Assembly: GCA_900321665.1 (NCBI GenBank)
Contig: ONWY01000049.1
Location: 1-13,091, forward strand
Source: an uncultured Eubacteriales bacterium
Lineage (GTDB): Bacteria > Bacillota > Clostridia > Oscillospirales > Acutalibacteraceae
Direction: 5' to 3'
DNA: 13,091 nucleotides
Shown: one piece after another, positions 1 through 7,738 of the stretch
Layout of the letters: each line of letters begins with the position of its first letter
How positions within the stretch are numbered: position 1 is the first letter of the stretch
Made by a program: the position numbers and the translations under genes
The notes under the pieces: model-generated
What the model was told of the DNA's origin: nothing
Database searches by the model: none
Seen by the model: only the letters and a program-made list of their open reading frames with translations

Positions 1-225
1 CTGCGCGCGCCTTTCGGAGGTGCCCGAAAAGATAACATCCTCCATCTTCGAGCCGCGCAGTGTTTTGGTGCTCTGCTCGCCGAGCACCCACCTGACGGCA
101 TCCGAAACATTGGACTTACCGCTGCCGTTTGGCCCCACAACGGCGGTAATGCCCTTGTGAAAGCGCAGCACGGTTTTATCCGGGAAGGACTTAAAGCCCT
201 GCAATTCGATACTCTTTAAATACAT
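1..225 (-). CDS. smc: Chromosome segregation protein SMC, N-terminal fragment (cut by window edge)
   Basis: The first 75 residues of SMC read from ATG at 225 to the window edge. The start is MYLKSIELQGFKSFPDKT, typical of bacterial SMC, and the Walker A loop GPNGSGKS lies at residues 31-38. The Q-loop region WVLGEQ follows at about 46-51. SMC is the ATPase of condensin (with ScpA and ScpB) and organises and segregates the chromosome; the coiled coil, hinge and C-terminal Walker B head lie outside the window. The start is 7 nt beyond the TAA of the upstream radical SAM gene, and an AGGA lies within that stop region, so the two are almost certainly co-transcribed and translationally coupled. 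An rnc-smc linkage is usual in Firmicutes. Confidence 0.96.
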   Translation of the reverse strand, partial: MYLKSIELQGFKSFPDKTVLRFHKGITAVVGPNGSGKSNVSDAVRWVLGEQSTKTLRGSKMEDVIFSGTSERRAQ

Positions 226-232
226 TCTTGTC

Positions 233-1222
233 TTAATCCTGTTCTTTAGTTACTATTTTCACCTGAAACGGGCGCATACCGCTTTCAGGTATCACGCGAA
301 TTTGATAGCCCTCTTTTGCCAAAAGAAGGAGATTTTGTCGGCTTTGCCCAATCATCTGCGAAAGATACGGACTGCCCACCGCCAAGGTGTAGTGCCCTGC
401 CGGGTTTCCCTCTAACACAGCCCTTGCATTTTGCAAATATAATCTTGAAAGGCACAGCTCCTTGAATGCCGGGTGATAGGCACCGGCGGTATGCGTTGTT
501 TTCAACTGCTCGCTGTCGTGCAGACCGACGCGCAAAATGCGAACCCCTGCCGCATCAAAAATGCGCATCAGCTTCACACAAAGCTCCACGGCGCTTTCCA
601 CTCCCGGCGGTGCATAGGCGCCGCTGCGGTAAAGCCTGTCCAGCTCCGTGCCCGCCAGCACGACTGTCGGGTAAATGCGCACGGTTTGCGGCTGCAGCGC
701 CACGAGCTCCTGCGCGGTTTCGATATCCTTTTCATCGGTGGAGCCGTAGAGCCCTGTCATCATCTGCAAGCCGAGCTCGAAGCCCTGCGCGCGAATGAGA
801 GCGCTTGCCCGCTTCACATCTGCCGCGGTATGCCCGCGCCGATTACGCGAGAGCACCTCATCATCCATACTCTGCGCACCCAGCTCAATAGCGGTGACAC
901 CGTAGGGCTTTAAAAAGGCTAATATTTCTTCATTGACAGCATCGGGTCTTGTGGAAATGCGAATGCCGGCAAATGCCTCCCGAAACGGGACCGTGGCATC
1001 TAACAGCTCTTTCATATAGCCGCGCTCAATAGCGGTGAAGCTGCCGCCGAAAAAAGCAATTTGATTTTCGCCGTGCCGCGGTGAAGCCAACGCTTGCTGC
1101 AAGGTTTGCGCCACCTGCGCGGCACTTAAGCGGCGGTTTTGCCCGGCAATGATATGCTGGTTGCAAAAAGAGCAGCGGTGCGCACAGCCCTCGTGCGCGA
1201 CAAACATGGCAACATTGCTCAT
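233..1222 (-). CDS. Elp3-like radical SAM protein without acetyltransferase domain
   Basis: A 329-residue radical SAM enzyme. The 4Fe-4S cysteines are C13, C17 and C20 in EGCAHRCSFCNQ, close to the N-terminus. The glycine-rich AFFGGSFTAIE stretch follows at about 56-66, then the TIM-barrel region (IRISTRPDAVNEEIL, ELGAQSMDDEVL, GLQMMTGLYG). This pattern matches the Elp3-type group (COG1243) and its C-terminal radical SAM extension. It is much shorter than Elp3 (over 500 residues), and I see no GNAT acetyltransferase domain. Clostridial genomes often carry this short form between rnc and smc. Its substrate is not known to me; RNA modification is only an inference from Elp3. The start ATG overlaps the rnc stop as ATGA, indicating translational coupling. 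Confidence 0.88.
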   Translation of the reverse strand: MSNVAMFVAHEGCAHRCSFCNQHIIAGQNRRLSAAQVAQTLQQALASPRHGENQIAFFGGSFTAIERGYMKELLDATVPFREAFAGIRISTRPDAVNEEILAFLKPYGVTAIELGAQSMDDEVLSRNRRGHTAADVKRASALIRAQGFELGLQMMTGLYGSTDEKDIETAQELVALQPQTVRIYPTVVLAGTELDRLYRSGAYAPPGVESAVELCVKLMRIFDAAGVRILRVGLHDSEQLKTTHTAGAYHPAFKELCLSRLYLQNARAVLEGNPAGHYTLAVGSPYLSQMIGQSRQNLLLLAKEGYQIRVIPESGMRPFQVKIVTKEQD

Positions 1223-1890
1223 AAGCCCATTAACCGAAGTGCTTCCTTTGCCGCCTTCTGCTCTGCCTGCTTCTTGCTCCTGCCCTTGCCCTCGCCAATG
1301 ACATTGGAGTTGAGCTTCACGGCAACCACAAAGCGCTTGTCGTGGTCGGGCCCGGTTTCATCCACAATTGCATACTCGATGCGTTCCTCGGGATTTTTTT
1401 GGATAATCTCCTGCAGCTTTGTTTTATAATCGGTGTTGATTTCAATGGCATCCTCTTGCGCCGCAGTGATAAAGTGCAGCACGAAGCGCTTTGCCTGCTC
1501 CATGCCGCCGTCCAAATAAATGGCGGCAATGAGCGCTTCAAAGGCATCTGCCAAAATAGAGGGGCGGTTTCTGCCGCCGGTGTGCAGCTCGCCCTTGCCC
1601 AAATACAGATATTCGCCCAAGGAGATTTCCGAAGCGAATTTGTACAGCGCTTTTTCGCAAACGAGCGCCGCGCGCACCTTGGTCAGCTCCCCTTCGGGAA
1701 AATCATGGTGGTTTTTAAACAGGTACTCCGCGGTGATGATGCCGAGCACCGAGTCGCCCAAAAACTCAAGGCGCTCGTTATAAAGCGTGCCGACACCCTT
1801 TTCATTGGCATAAGAGGAATGGGTCAGCGCGGTTTGAAGCAGCGCTTTGTTTTGGAAGGTGTATCCGATAATTTTTTCTAATTGTTCCAT
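1219..1890 (-). CDS. rnc: Ribonuclease III
   Basis: A 223-residue RNase III of normal bacterial length. It cleaves double-stranded RNA, including rRNA precursors and structured mRNA leaders. The signature NERLEFLGDSV spans residues 38-48. The metal-binding catalytic residues by family alignment are E42, D46, D115 and E118 (in ILADAFEALIAAIYLDGG). The double-stranded RNA-binding domain covers about 154-223 and ends with GRSKKQAEQKAAKEAL. The ATG at 1888-1890 has AGGAAA at 1895-1900 upstream. The usual acpP/plsX neighbours are absent here; the gene instead follows trmFO, separated by a terminator, its own promoter and a structured leader. The stop overlaps the radical SAM start. Confidence 0.97.
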   Translation of the reverse strand: MEQLEKIIGYTFQNKALLQTALTHSSYANEKGVGTLYNERLEFLGDSVLGIITAEYLFKNHHDFPEGELTKVRAALVCEKALYKFASEISLGEYLYLGKGELHTGGRNRPSILADAFEALIAAIYLDGGMEQAKRFVLHFITAAQEDAIEINTDYKTKLQEIIQKNPEERIEYAIVDETGPDHDKRFVVAVKLNSNVIGEGKGRSKKQAEQKAAKEALRLMGL

Positions 1891-1900
1891 TTGTTTTCCT

Positions 1901-1956
1901 AAACGCTTTGCTCCTGTCGCGGCGGCTTTGACATCGCCCGAGAGCGCAAGCGCTTT
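1901..1956 (-). promoter_or_regulatory. Long imperfect stem-loop in the rnc leader
   Basis: In the minus-strand RNA the leader can fold from 1956 to 1901 into an interrupted stem: AAA/UUU, CGCUU/AAGCG, GCUC/GAGC, then UCG-GGCG with CGCC-g-CGA, about 19 pairs with small bulges. Its base ends right beside the rnc ribosome-binding site (AGGA at 1897-1900). A long stem in an rnc leader suggests autoregulation by RNase III cleavage, known for the E. coli rnc leader. The pairing is read from the sequence; the regulatory role is inference. Confidence 0.5.
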
Positions 1957-2000
1957 CCTTATAGTTTTAAAGTTTCCTGATTTTTTGAATATATATAAAT

Positions 2001-2029
2001 ATAATAATATTTTATTTAAAATAAGTCAA
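2001..2029 (-). promoter_or_regulatory. Sigma-A type promoter for rnc
   Basis: On the minus strand, TTGACT (2024-2029) and TATTAT (2001-2006) are separated by exactly 17 bases of A/T-rich DNA. Transcription should start near 1994, giving a leader of about 104 nt before rnc. The promoter lies just downstream of the trmFO terminator, so rnc, the radical SAM gene and smc form a separate unit. Confidence 0.75.
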
Positions 2030-2040
2030 TGCATTTTTGC

Positions 2041-2084
2041 ACAAAAAACAAGCAGCGCAGGGAAAAATACGATTTTCCCTGCGC
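2041..2084 (-). terminator. Rho-independent terminator after trmFO
   Basis: A perfect 12-bp stem (GCGCAGGGAAAA at 2055-2066, TTTTCCCTGCGC at 2073-2084) has a 6-nt loop. In the minus-strand direction it is followed by a short spacer and then a run of six T (2043-2048). It sits about 30 nt beyond the trmFO stop and closes the methyltransferase-dprA-topA-trmFO unit. Confidence 0.8.
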
Positions 2085-2114
2085 CGGATTCGGCTTTTTT
2101 GTCGTTCTTTTGCG

Positions 2115-3425
2115 TTAAAGGCAGCCCGCCTCGGATGTATCCTTTTTGATTTGCGAGAGTGTTTCGAGCGAGCGCGCCGCCAGTGCCGCGTAGCGCTCGC
2201 GCTTATCTCTGATTTTCTGCGCAAGAGGGTCTACAATGCCGAAATTGGCGCCCATGGGTTGAAAATCCTTTACACTTTCATCGGTAATATAGCGTGTCAG
2301 CGCGCCCATCATTGTCGTGCCGGGCAACACAAGCCCTGCCTTGCCCTGCGCATAAGCCAAGGCATTGAAACCTGCCAAAATACCGCTTGAAGCAGACTCC
2401 ATATAGCCCTCCACGCCGGTGATTTGCCCGGCGAAGAAAATGCGCGGTTCATTTTTTAAATTTAAAGTCGGCTCTAAGAGCCCGGGAGAGTGAATGAAGG
2501 AATTGCGGTGCATCACACCGTAGCGGCGAAATTCCGCATTGTGCAACGCGGGAATCATGGAAAAGACGCGCTTTTGCTCGCCAAACTTTAAATTGGTTTG
2601 GAAACCGACCAGGTTATACATGGTGCCCATGCTGTTTTCCTTGCGCAGCTGCAGCACTGCCCAAGGGCGATGCCCGGTTTTCGGGTCGGTCAAGCCGACC
2701 GGCTTCATCGGACCGAAGCGGATGGCATCCTGCCCGCGCTTGGCGAGCTTTTCAATGGGCATACAGCCCTCGTACACATCAAAATCATGCACCACGGCAC
2801 CCTCGGCGTGAACGAGCGCATCGTGAAAGGCTTCGTACTCGGCTTTGTTGAGCGGGCAGTTTAAGTAATCCTCCTCCCCGCCTCTGTCATAGCGCGATTG
2901 GCAAAAGGCAAATGCCCTGTCAATACTCTCGGCGCTGACAATCGGGGCGGCAGCGTCATAAAACGACAGCGCCTTCCCGCACTTTTCGCTGATTTTTTCC
3001 GCAAGCTCGCCCGCAGTCAACGGGCCTGTTGCAACGATGACAATGCCCGCGGGGAAATCCTCAAGCTTTTCGCGAATTACCTCAATATTCGGGTGATTCT
3101 CTATCTCTCGGCTCACCAGCGCGGCATATAAATCCCTATCTACCGCCAGTGCGCCGCCTGCGGGCACCGCCGTTTTCTCCGCGCAGGGCACGCACAGCGA
3201 GCCGAGCAGCTTCATCTCCGCTTTCAACAACCCTGCCGCCGACTCCGTTCGCTTTGCCTTAAAGGAATTGGAGCAGACCGGCTCGCACAGCTGTTCGCTC
3301 TTATGCGCAGGGGAAAACGCGCGCGGCTTCATTTCATACAGCTTGACCTTGCCGCCGCGGCAGGCAATCTGCCACGCTGCTTCACACCCGGCAAAGCCGC
3401 CGCCGATTACGGTAATTGGTTCCAT
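2115..3425 (-). CDS. trmFO: Folate/FAD-dependent tRNA (uracil-54-C5)-methyltransferase TrmFO
   Basis: A 436-residue TrmFO (formerly Gid). It makes m5U54 in the T-loop of tRNA using methylenetetrahydrofolate and FAD. The FAD-binding Rossmann motif ITVIGGGFAGCEAAW starts at residue 4. The signature HKSEQLCEPVCSNSFK (41-56) contains C51, and DVYEGCMPIEKLAKRG contains C221; these correspond to the functional cysteines 53 and 226 of the B. subtilis enzyme. The C-terminal FAGQITGVEGYMESASSG is typical. The length is normal. AGGAG (3432-3436) lies 6 nt before the ATG. It follows topA, as in the conserved Firmicute order dprA-topA-trmFO, but with a hairpin between them. The xerC/hslVU genes that often come next are absent. 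Confidence 0.97.
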   Translation of the reverse strand: MEPITVIGGGFAGCEAAWQIACRGGKVKLYEMKPRAFSPAHKSEQLCEPVCSNSFKAKRTESAAGLLKAEMKLLGSLCVPCAEKTAVPAGGALAVDRDLYAALVSREIENHPNIEVIREKLEDFPAGIVIVATGPLTAGELAEKISEKCGKALSFYDAAAPIVSAESIDRAFAFCQSRYDRGGEEDYLNCPLNKAEYEAFHDALVHAEGAVVHDFDVYEGCMPIEKLAKRGQDAIRFGPMKPVGLTDPKTGHRPWAVLQLRKENSMGTMYNLVGFQTNLKFGEQKRVFSMIPALHNAEFRRYGVMHRNSFIHSPGLLEPTLNLKNEPRIFFAGQITGVEGYMESASSGILAGFNALAYAQGKAGLVLPGTTMMGALTRYITDESVKDFQPMGANFGIVDPLAQKIRDKRERYAALAARSLETLSQIKKDTSEAGCL

Positions 3426-3442
3426 GGTATTCTCCTATTTGG

Positions 3443-3470
3443 AAAAAGAGGAGTGCACACTCCTCTTTTT
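3443..3470 (-). terminator. Terminator-like hairpin between topA and trmFO
   Basis: A near-perfect palindrome, AAAAAGAGGAGTG (3443-3455) and CACTCCTCTTTTT (3458-3470), directly follows the topA stop (3473-3475). On the minus strand it ends in a run of five T (3443-3447). Only 17 nt separate it from the trmFO ATG, which leaves no room for a promoter. It therefore probably acts as a partial terminator or processing and stability element rather than an operon end. It is symmetric and could work in both directions. Confidence 0.65.
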
Positions 3471-3472
3471 TC

Positions 3473-5569
3473 TTACTTACTTGCTTTTTTTGTTTTTCTC
3501 TGCGCTTTTTTGGAAAAGCCGCAATCCTCCTTCAAGCAGGCGAGCACGCCGCCCTTTTGCTTAAAGAGAGTGGACCCGCACTCGGGGCACTTTTCCGCAG
3601 TCGGCTCATCCCAGGTCATAAAGTTACAATCCGGGTAATTCGAGCAACCGTAAAACTTATAGCCGCGCTTGGATTTTTTTGTCACAACCTGACCGCCGCA
3701 GCGGGGGCACACGCCCTCGGTGTTGACCACAAAGGGCTTGGTATTTTTGCACTTCGGGTAGTTCGGGCAGGCGAGGAATTTGCCGAATCTGCCAACCTTT
3801 ACAACCATGTTGGCACCGCACTTTTCGCACTTCACATCGGTTTCTTCCTCTTTGAGCTTAATCTTCACGCCCTCCATTTCCTTCTTGACCTTGCTGAGAT
3901 TGTCCTCAAAATCATCATAGAAGGTGTGCAGCATTTCGATATAATCTCTTTCGCCCTGACCGATATCATCAAGGCTTTGCTCCATTTGAGCAGTAAAGGT
4001 GACATCGGCAATTTTCGGGAATTTGCTCTCGAGCAGGTCGGTGATTGCTTCGCCGAGCTCCGTGGGCTTAATATGCCTGCTTTCACGCACCACATACTCT
4101 CTGGAAAGAATGGTGGTTAAAATGGAAGCATAGGTACTCGGTCTGCCGATGCCGTTTTCCTCGAGGGTTTTAATCAAGGTTGCTTCCGTGTACCTGGCAG
4201 GCGGTTGGGTAAAGTGCTGCGCACCGTCAAGCCCGCGCAGGCGCAAAATATCGCCCTCACCGAGCGCCGGCAGTGCGCCGCCGGTCTCCTCTTCATCGGC
4301 GGATTCCTCGTAAAGCCTTGTGTAACCGTCAAACTTCACGGTGTAGCCGGAGGCCTTAAACAGGCAGTTTGCCGCCGTGATATCCACCTTCACCGTATCC
4401 TGCAGGCACTCTGCCATCAGCGAAGCGACAAAGCGCTCCCAAATGAGCTTATACAGCTTTACCTGGTCGCGGCTTGCGCCCGAAGCGGCAAAGACCTCGG
4501 GGGTAATTAAAATATTGGTCGGGCGAATGGCTTCGTGACCATCCTGCACCTTGTTTTTTTGCTTAAAATAGCGCTGTTTGGCAGGCACATATTCCTTGCC
4601 GTAGTTGGCGGCAATAAACTGCTTGGCGCTCGCTCTCGCCTCTTCGGAGATACGCAGCGAGTCCGTTCTCATATAGGTAATCACACCGAGGGTGCCGAAG
4701 CCGGGCACATCCATACCTTCATACAGCTCCTGTGCCACCTTCATTGTGCGCTTGGATTGGAAGCCGAGCTTTCTCGAGGCCTCCTGCTGCATGGTCGAGG
4801 TAATAAAGGGCGGCTGCGGCGACTTTTTGCGCACGCTTTTGGTGACGGAAGCCACTTTGTACTCCGCCCCGTCGAGCTGTGCCAGGACCGCGTCGGTTTT
4901 CTCTTTGTTTGTCAGCTTTACCTTTTTGCCGTTTTGCCCGTAAAACGCAGCCTTAAACTGCTTTTTGGAGGAGGGCGGTACCAGCTTTGCGGTGATGGAC
5001 CAATACTCCTCGGGCACAAAAGCGCGAATTTCCTTTTCCCTGTCCACAATCAGGCGCAACGCTACCGACTGTACTCTGCCGGCACTCAGACCTCTGCGGA
5101 TTTTTTGGGAGACAAAGGGGGAAAGGCGGTAGCCTACAAGCCTGTCCAAAATGCGGCGCGCCTGCTGTGCATTGACCAAATCCATATCAATCGCGCGCGG
5201 CTGCTTCATCCCCGCCTCAATACCGCTTTTGGTGATTTCATTAAAGGTCACTCTGTCGGCAGCCTTTAAATCCAAGCCCAGCAGCGTGGCAAGGTGCCAG
5301 GAAATGGCTTCTCCCTCGCGGTCGGGGTCGGTTGCGAGCAACACATTATCGCTCTTTTCCGCCGCCTCCATCAGGTTTTTGACAAGGTCTCCCTTGCCCT
5401 TCACGATGGCATATTTCGGCTCAAAATCATGGTCCACATCCACACTGAGCTTGGAGCCGGGAAGGTCCCTGACGTGCCCGTTGGATGCCACGACCGTGTA
5501 ATCCTTACCGAGATATTTTTTTATGGTTGTTTTCTTTGTCGGTGACTCGACAATGACTAATGTAGACAT
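3473..5569 (-). CDS. topA: DNA topoisomerase I (type IA)
   Basis: A 698-residue bacterial topoisomerase I, which relaxes negative supercoils through a 5'-phosphotyrosine intermediate. The TOPRIM domain begins with TLVIVESPTKKTTIKKYL (E8) and carries the metal motif TDPDREGEAIS with D81, D83 and E85. The core includes RRGLSAGRVQSVALRL (158-173). The active-site tyrosine is Y299 in GVITYMRTDSLRIS. Three four-cysteine zinc ribbons occupy about 581-607, 621-648 and 661-683, followed by a lysine-rich tail. The length is close to the B. subtilis enzyme. The start ATG (5567-5569) has GAGG 7 nt upstream. The gap of 56 nt after dprA shows no convincing promoter, only a repeated GATAAAAT. Confidence 0.98.
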   Translation of the reverse strand: MSTLVIVESPTKKTTIKKYLGKDYTVVASNGHVRDLPGSKLSVDVDHDFEPKYAIVKGKGDLVKNLMEAAEKSDNVLLATDPDREGEAISWHLATLLGLDLKAADRVTFNEITKSGIEAGMKQPRAIDMDLVNAQQARRILDRLVGYRLSPFVSQKIRRGLSAGRVQSVALRLIVDREKEIRAFVPEEYWSITAKLVPPSSKKQFKAAFYGQNGKKVKLTNKEKTDAVLAQLDGAEYKVASVTKSVRKKSPQPPFITSTMQQEASRKLGFQSKRTMKVAQELYEGMDVPGFGTLGVITYMRTDSLRISEEARASAKQFIAANYGKEYVPAKQRYFKQKNKVQDGHEAIRPTNILITPEVFAASGASRDQVKLYKLIWERFVASLMAECLQDTVKVDITAANCLFKASGYTVKFDGYTRLYEESADEEETGGALPALGEGDILRLRGLDGAQHFTQPPARYTEATLIKTLEENGIGRPSTYASILTTILSREYVVRESRHIKPTELGEAITDLLESKFPKIADVTFTAQMEQSLDDIGQGERDYIEMLHTFYDDFEDNLSKVKKEMEGVKIKLKEEETDVKCEKCGANMVVKVGRFGKFLACPNYPKCKNTKPFVVNTEGVCPRCGGQVVTKKSKRGYKFYGCSNYPDCNFMTWDEPTAEKCPECGSTLFKQKGGVLACLKEDCGFSKKAQRKTKKASK

Positions 5570-5625
5570 ATGCTAACCTCTGTATTTTATCAATTTTATC
5601 GATTGTTTTTCCTGTGTTATATGCC

Positions 5626-6798
5626 TCAGCTTTGGCGGTATCTCCTGCCCTCAAGGGCAATGACCGCGTCAATCAGCTCAAGGCTTGTCAGCTGCGGCAT
5701 GACCTCCGCTTGCGGGAGTGACGTCAATGCGCAGATTTCATTAATATGCTTCGGTCCCGTTTCCAGGCTGTCATAAACCAACCTTGTTTTCGGTGCCAAG
5801 CCTTTGATATGCTTCTTTTCATCGAGCTTCAGCTCAATTTCCTCATCGACCGCTTCAATTTTGGTTTTGGGCAAATCCCGATAGATTTCTTCATTGTCGC
5901 GAATGTCGAACGCAGTGGCTTTTTGAATATCAATTTGCGCGGGATAGAGCTGCTTGTAGTTGTCCAAAATATCCGCCACACCGGTCACAATCCCGGCACC
6001 GTCACGAATCAGCTCATTGACCCCTTGGAAATCCTTATTGTAAATGCCGCCCGGCACACCGAAAACATCTCTGCCGTATTGCCTTGCAAAATCCGCCGTG
6101 ATGAGGGAGCCGGATTTTGTGCTCGCCTGCACCACCACGGTGCCCAAGCCAAGCGCTGCAATCAGCCGATTGCGAATCGGGAAAGACAGGCGATTTGCCT
6201 TAAACTGCGGTGCAAACTCGCTTACCACGGCACCGCTTTTGACGACTGCCGCACGCAGTGCATCATTTTCTTTTATATAGCCGCCGTCCAAGCCGCAGCC
6301 GAGCACCATCACGGTTTTGCCGCCGGCGAGCACGGCGCCCTTATGTGCCGCGGAATCAATGCCGAGCGCGCCGCCGCTGACTACCGCCGCACCGCCTGCC
6401 GCGAGGGAATATGCCAATCTTGTTGCCACATTTAACCCGTAATAGGTCGCTTTGCGCGCACCGACGATGGAAATAAACGGCTGTGCGTTAAAATCAATAT
6501 CCCCTTGCACATACAGCGCACAGGGAAAATCGGGCATAGCGCGAAAAGCATTCGGGTAGCGCGCATGCTCCGGTGTTAATATTGTATAACCTTTTTGCGC
6601 GCAATATGCGCAAATTTGCTCGCTTTTTTCCAAGGATTTATCGAGCAGCTTTTGCTTGCCCGCTCTCAGATAGGTGCCGGTATAATCGGTGCTTGCATAA
6701 ATGCTCCGAATATCGCCGTATTGCTCGAGCAGCTTTGCCACTGCAGCGCCTGCACCTAATTTTTCCTGCAGCCAAAGCCAATATACCGTGTTACTCAT
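5626..6798 (-). CDS. dprA: DNA-processing protein DprA/Smf
   Basis: A 390-residue DprA, which protects incoming single-stranded DNA and loads RecA during natural transformation; many non-competent Firmicutes also keep it. The Rossmann-like core has SIVGARKATYYG (110-121), SGGALGIDSAAHKGA (141-155), FPIRNRLIAALG (206-217), KSGSLITADFA (228-238) and VFGVPG (245-250), all in the expected order. An N-terminal SAM/HhH-like region comes first, and a C-terminal winged helix (about 335-390) last. The start ATG overlaps the stop of the upstream methyltransferase (ATGA), and topA follows. The dprA-topA-trmFO order is conserved in Firmicutes. No other competence gene is visible, so competence cannot be inferred from this alone. 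Confidence 0.96.
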   Translation of the reverse strand: MSNTVYWLWLQEKLGAGAAVAKLLEQYGDIRSIYASTDYTGTYLRAGKQKLLDKSLEKSEQICAYCAQKGYTILTPEHARYPNAFRAMPDFPCALYVQGDIDFNAQPFISIVGARKATYYGLNVATRLAYSLAAGGAAVVSGGALGIDSAAHKGAVLAGGKTVMVLGCGLDGGYIKENDALRAAVVKSGAVVSEFAPQFKANRLSFPIRNRLIAALGLGTVVVQASTKSGSLITADFARQYGRDVFGVPGGIYNKDFQGVNELIRDGAGIVTGVADILDNYKQLYPAQIDIQKATAFDIRDNEEIYRDLPKTKIEAVDEEIELKLDEKKHIKGLAPKTRLVYDSLETGPKHINEICALTSLPQAEVMPQLTSLELIDAVIALEGRRYRQS

Positions 6799-7550
6799 TT
6801 TGACATCTCATACATTATCACGGTCGCCGCCTGCGAAGCATTGAAGCTCTCCGCTCTGCCTGCCATATGAATCGTGAAGCTTTCGCCCAAGGCAAGCATC
6901 GCGCCGCTCAAGCCGTTTGCCTCGTTGCCGACTGCCGCGATGATACCGCTTTTTCCCTCGAGAACGGCAACATCTGCTGCCGCGCTGTCTACCACTGCGC
7001 AGTAAAGGTGCATCCCTTTACTGATGCAATCGCTCAAAAATGCGCCTGCATTTTCCGCTTTGATTACGGGAAAGCGAAACACGGCGCCCATGGAAGCGCG
7101 CAGCACCTTTGGCGCAAATACCTCGCAACAGCCCGCTGCCATAATACCGCTTAAGCCGAACGCCTCTGCGGTGCGCAGCATGGTTCCGAAATTGCCGGGG
7201 TCGCGCACATTTTCCAAAAAGAGATATTTTCCGCCCGTGTTGACGGTGTGCTCCGCGGCAGGCTTTTGGCAAATGCAAAAAACCCCTTGGGGATTTTTGG
7301 TATCGCCAAGCTTATCGCAAACAGACTCGCTGATGCAATAAGTCTCCTCACTCGCTGCGAGAATTTCCGCACACGCACCGCTCTCAAGCATTTTCTCGCT
7401 GAGAAAGCAGGTGCGAATCGGCACGCCGTTTTGCGCCGCATCGCGGCACAGGCGCAAGCCCTCCGCAAGCAAAAAATCGCCGGTGTAATTATTTTTCAAA
7501 GAGCAGGCATATTTAATTTTCGGATTGCTTCTGCTCGTTATCTTGTCCAT
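6795..7550 (-). CDS. SpoU/TrmH-family RNA 2'-O-ribose methyltransferase
   Basis: A 251-residue SPOUT-class methyltransferase acting on rRNA or tRNA with S-adenosylmethionine. The N-terminal part (1-100) resembles the substrate-binding domain of RlmB/TsnR-like proteins. The catalytic knot has motif 1 NVRDPGNFGTMLRTAEAFG (114-132), motif 2 VGNEANGLS (207-215) and motif 3 IHMAGRAESFNASQAA (227-242), including the conserved Arg127, Glu210 and Asn238. I place the start at the ATG at 7548-7550 (MDKITSRSNPKIK). A longer frame from 7664 would begin upstream of the promoter at 7600-7628, so it cannot be translated from that transcript. The ribosome-binding site is weak (GTGGTG). The target nucleotide cannot be told from sequence; B. 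subtilis YsgA is a likely relative. It overlaps dprA by 4 nt. Confidence 0.88.
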   Translation of the reverse strand: MDKITSRSNPKIKYACSLKNNYTGDFLLAEGLRLCRDAAQNGVPIRTCFLSEKMLESGACAEILAASEETYCISESVCDKLGDTKNPQGVFCICQKPAAEHTVNTGGKYLFLENVRDPGNFGTMLRTAEAFGLSGIMAAGCCEVFAPKVLRASMGAVFRFPVIKAENAGAFLSDCISKGMHLYCAVVDSAAADVAVLEGKSGIIAAVGNEANGLSGAMLALGESFTIHMAGRAESFNASQAATVIMYEMSK

Positions 7551-7575
7551 CGGCACCACACAAGCTTTCTGAAAT

Positions 7576-7628
7576 TTGCGGATGTTACCGCAATTATATA
7601 GTATAGTGAGCCGCGCGGGATTTTTCAA
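7576..7628 (-). promoter_or_regulatory. Sigma-A promoter of the methyltransferase-dprA-topA-trmFO unit, with 5'-end hairpin
   Basis: On the minus strand TTGAAA (7623-7628) and TATACT (7600-7605) are spaced by exactly 17 bases. The start is expected near 7593. A 6-bp stem, TTGCGG/CCGCAA (7588-7593 with 7576-7581), would then stand at or next to the 5' end of the transcript, where it could protect the mRNA. The promoter is well supported; the role of the hairpin is inference. Confidence 0.75.
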
Positions 7629-7664
7629 GATATTTTTTTCGGATTTGCCGATTTTTTTTCGCAC

Positions 7665-7693
7665 AAAAAAATATCACCTGTAAATAGGTGATA
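7665..7693 (-). terminator. Second (distal) terminator of the infC-rpmI-rplT operon
   Basis: An 8-bp stem (TATCACCT 7672-7679, AGGTGATA 7686-7693) with a 6-nt loop is followed on the minus strand by seven T (7665-7671). It stands directly behind the first terminator and shares the GGTGATA/TATCACC sequence with it. Confidence 0.75.
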
Positions 7694-7729
7694 AAAAAGC
7701 GGTGATAAGTTTGCACTTATCACCACGCT
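7693..7729 (-). terminator. First (proximal) terminator of the infC-rpmI-rplT operon
   Basis: A perfect 10-bp stem (GGTGATAAGT 7701-7710, ACTTATCACC 7715-7724) with a TTGC loop can extend by AGCG/CGCT across a 2-nt bulge. On the minus strand it is followed by six T (7693-7698). It begins 10 nt after the rplT stop. Confidence 0.85.
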
Positions 7730-7738
7730 TTATTTCTC

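Noticed and set aside
1931..1960. Riboswitch in the rnc leader
   Set aside because: The leader is too short and lacks recognisable aptamer core motifs; it is better described as an interrupted hairpin.
4535..5269. Long plus-strand open frame (244 codons) opposite topA
   Set aside because: It mirrors topA exactly; its translation is low-complexity shadow sequence without a recognisable domain or ribosome-binding site. Similar plus-strand frames opposite the other minus-strand genes were left out for the same reason.
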